Assembly: GCA_001303225.1 (NCBI GenBank)
Contig: LJNI01000025.1
Span: 1-18,594, forward strand
From: a candidate division TA06 bacterium DG_78
GTDB lineage: Bacteria; Hydrothermota; Tepidihabitantia; SM23-42
Direction of reading: 5' to 3'
DNA length: 18,594 bases
A model generated the notes under the pieces. That model ran no database searches. It saw only the letters and a program-made list of their open reading frames with translations, and was not told the DNA's origin. How positions within the stretch are numbered: position 1 is the first letter of the stretch; each line of letters opens with the position of its first letter. Below, piece after piece: positions 16,637 through 18,594 of the stretch. Made by a program: the position numbers and the translations under genes.

Positions 16637-18594
16637 TCATCTTCCAAATAGGTCTTTCAGTTTATTCCCCCATTCTTTTTTCTTGTTTTCGAATTCATCT
16701 TTTATTTTACCTTCCAGTCGCTTCTTGATTTTGTCTCTGTCTAAATTAAATTGGGGCGATGATAATGTGCCTGAAACGATGACATCAATTATTGCCCGGC
16801 CATTTTTATCGAAGGGGAAAAGCCAATCACCATGGTATTTTTTTACTATATTTGATTGATTTTTCTTTAACGTTGAAGTAACCATAAGGTTCAATTTTCC
16901 GTCCAGACCTATAGTGCCGTTGGTTAAAAAATCACCGATTGAGGAAGATAGTGTCCAATCCTTAATCTGTCCTCTGCCATTATCTATCTTAAAGTTACAT
17001 ATCATGTTATCAAATTTCACTTCTTTATAGTCTTTTAAACCAAGCCAGGAGAGAAGTTTTATAAGAAATTGAAAATTCCGAAACACACCATTATTGATTT
17101 CTAGATTGCCGGAAGCAGAGAGGTTAGAAGTAACCTCTTTTCGCGTAAAACCATTGCCCTGAAAGTTACTCATTCCGTACAACCTGCCTTCGATATGTTC
17201 GAATTTGAGGAATCGCTTAAGAATTGCCTTTGCTGAAATTGAGTTCATTCTTGTACTTATACGGTACGGCTCGGGTTTTTTCGAATTATAGTAAAAATCG
17301 AAATTAACTTTTCCATCGAAAGTTTCGGCTGAGCACTTTTTCAAGTCGATGATGCCATTCTCATATTTGAAATTTGTATTTATATTCATGAATTCCATGT
17401 CCAATCCAATCAACTTCTTAATCCGAATAGTACCAAGAAGTGTTATGGGTAATGCCTTGCCAGTATCTTTTTTCCCTCCTTGCTGAGGTTTTGGGAGTAA
17501 TTCATCGAGATCGATAAGTTGTGATTTATTATTTATTTGAATGATCGGCTTCTTGAAGTCCGATACTTGGCCAGTGAGCGAAAAATCTGATCGACCAATA
17601 TTCCCACTACATTCATCAATCTTTGCGCCATCCTTTTGGAATGTTCCTCTCATCTGTAAGTTCTTCATAGAGCTCGCCAATCCAACACCATCAATTTGTG
17701 CATTACTGATAGTGAATGTTCCAGAGTATGTTGGATTATCAGTTGTTCCTCTCGCCGTTAGATTAACACTAAAGGGTCCTGCCATTTTCGTACCTTGTGT
17801 TTCTTTTGTAAGAGATTCGAGATCATTAAGATCACCATCAATTTTTGTCGTTATGTCGAGTATAGGCTTTTTCAGATTCGTTATTGAACCATGCACACTA
17901 AATTTTGAATGACCGACTACACCATTCAATATGATAGTATGTATTGCATTTTGGGTAAATGATACATTCCCGTTTATCTTGTCGATTGCTTTAGTCATAC
18001 CTTTTAACGCGACTGCACAATTTTTAAACTCAGCATCACCATCGAGTTGTGGTTCTTTGATTGATCCCAGTAGAGAAAATTTTGTCTCTACTGAGCCGCT
18101 TAATCGTTCAGGTCGAAATTCCTCAGGAATGAACGGTATTAATTTTGCCAGATCATGAATATTTAGATCAGCATTAACATGCAATGTTTCCATTTTTTCT
18201 ACTGAACCATCGAGTTTCAATTGAACAGGACCATAGGCTACAGTTGATTTATTAATTGTCAGAGACTTATCGAGTGTATCATATTCGAGATTATTTTCAA
18301 TCTTAATGGTCAATTCTGGCATGATTTTTGTTTTTTTGATATAAACATTCTCCGAACCTGAAATTGTTATTTTTCTTCCGCGGTATCGAATGTGTTGATT
18401 GATTTCTTGTGCCTCTATTATCCTGTTTGAAAGAACATCGACATATGTTACAACACCACGTGTGATATCAATCGACGAGAGGACGAGCGACCAACCAGTC
18501 CCCTTGGATTTTTGTAATATGACTGGAGGTAGGTTCAATTCTCCTTGTTTATTGCGTTCTATATTGACATCTACGTCGGATAGATCGATACTGC
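16637..18594 (-). CDS. AsmA-family envelope protein (5' end outside the window)
   Basis: About 651 residues are visible. The frame stays open to the right edge (reading SIDLSDVDVNIERNKQGELN before the first internal Met at 18538), so the true start lies beyond 18594. The protein is mostly repeated beta-strand segments with the alternating pattern of AsmA/TamB-type lipid-transfer proteins: many G-x-(V/I/F)-x-(F/L) strands such as LDGSVEKMETLHVNADLNI, LSGSVETKFSLLGSI and LDGKLNLMVTSTL. The C-terminal part (about 420-600 from that Met) matches the AsmA C-terminal region, with the EGRLYG-x-x-x-F-x-G-x-G segment and NGVFRNFQF. It ends in a charged tail (KIKDEFENKKKEWGNKLKDLFGR). Members lie between inner and outer membrane and affect phospholipid transport and outer-membrane protein assembly. 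Confidence 0.85.
   Translation of the reverse strand, partial: SIDLSDVDVNIERNKQGELNLPPVILQKSKGTGWSLVLSSIDITRGVVTYVDVLSNRIIEAQEINQHIRYRGRKITISGSENVYIKKTKIMPELTIKIENNLEYDTLDKSLTINKSTVAYGPVQLKLDGSVEKMETLHVNADLNIHDLAKLIPFIPEEFRPERLSGSVETKFSLLGSIKEPQLDGDAEFKNCAVALKGMTKAIDKINGNVSFTQNAIHTIILNGVVGHSKFSVHGSITNLKKPILDITTKIDGDLNDLESLTKETQGTKMAGPFSVNLTARGTTDNPTYSGTFTISNAQIDGVGLASSMKNLQMRGTFQKDGAKIDECSGNIGRSDFSLTGQVSDFKKPIIQINNKSQLIDLDELLPKPQQGGKKDTGKALPITLLGTIRIKKLIGLDMEFMNINTNFKYENGIIDLKKCSAETFDGKVNFDFYYNSKKPEPYRISTRMNSISAKAILKRFLKFEHIEGRLYGMSNFQGNGFTRKEVTSNLSASGNLEINNGVFRNFQFLIKLLSWLGLKDYKEVKFDNMICNFKIDNGRGQIKDWTLSSSIGDFLTNGTIGLDGKLNLMVTSTLKKNQSNIVKKYHGDWLFPFDKNGRAIIDVIVSGTLSSPQFNLDRDKIKKRLEGKIKDEFENKKKEWGNKLKDLFGR

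Noticed and set aside
17541..18158. Plus-strand open frames inside the AsmA-like gene
   Set aside because: They are antisense to a continuous beta-rich coding frame, with no ribosome site or domain.

Overview
The window is AT-rich bacterial chromosome with closely packed genes, several of them joined by 1-8 base start/stop overlaps. I see no rRNA, tRNA, CRISPR array, insertion sequence or phage gene. The organism looks diderm: it has an AsmA-family protein, a lipobox lipoprotein and a LysM periplasmic protein. It uses the MEP isoprenoid route (IspD, Dxr) and probably c-di-AMP (a PgpH-type HD phosphodiesterase). Gene style and content recall uncultured candidate phyla such as WOR-3/Stahlbacteria, but that placement is a low-confidence impression, not a search result.

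Layout. (a) 1-1165, minus: ispD then dxr (cut by the window edge), consecutive MEP enzymes with a 4-base overlap. (b) 1320-7786, plus: a small coiled-coil lipoprotein and a coiled-coil/LysM protein that look like a matched envelope pair; a strong hairpin; then phoH, a PgpH-like 7TM-HD phosphodiesterase, ybeY, and two tandem CNNM/CBS (CorC/TlyC-type) membrane proteins. The phoH-pgpH-ybeY order is a widespread bacterial housekeeping cluster. (c) 9484-7915, minus: a compact group made of a TPR protein, a frameshifted zinc-ribbon ORF, a J-domain/TPR protein, a conserved-looking 81-residue protein, and a small LiaF/SHOCT-like membrane protein. (d) nadB (minus) and ligA (plus), divergent from a 95-bp promoter region. 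(e) 15508-13253, minus: a membrane-anchored unknown, a DUF5683-like membrane protein, and a histidine ammonia-lyase (hutH) without other hut genes. (f) 16508-15684, minus: mutM. (g) 18594-16637, minus: an AsmA-like protein whose 5' end is outside the window.

Promoters are unusually readable. Five sites share a -35 TTGACA/TTGACT, a 16-bp spacer and a TANNNT-type -10. In three (ispD, nadB, ligA) the -10 lies only 5-6 nt before the start codon, which predicts leaderless mRNAs. In the other two a leader with a Shine-Dalgarno sequence follows. No gene-free stretch exceeds 300 bases. The longest is 15509-15683, which holds a promoter and an 11-bp inverted repeat. The 16509-16636 and 5160-5239 gaps show nothing I can name with confidence.

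The most interesting items are the predicted leaderless promoters, the lipoprotein/LysM pair with parallel coiled coils that both end in a cysteine, and the split zinc-ribbon gene at an A7 run.
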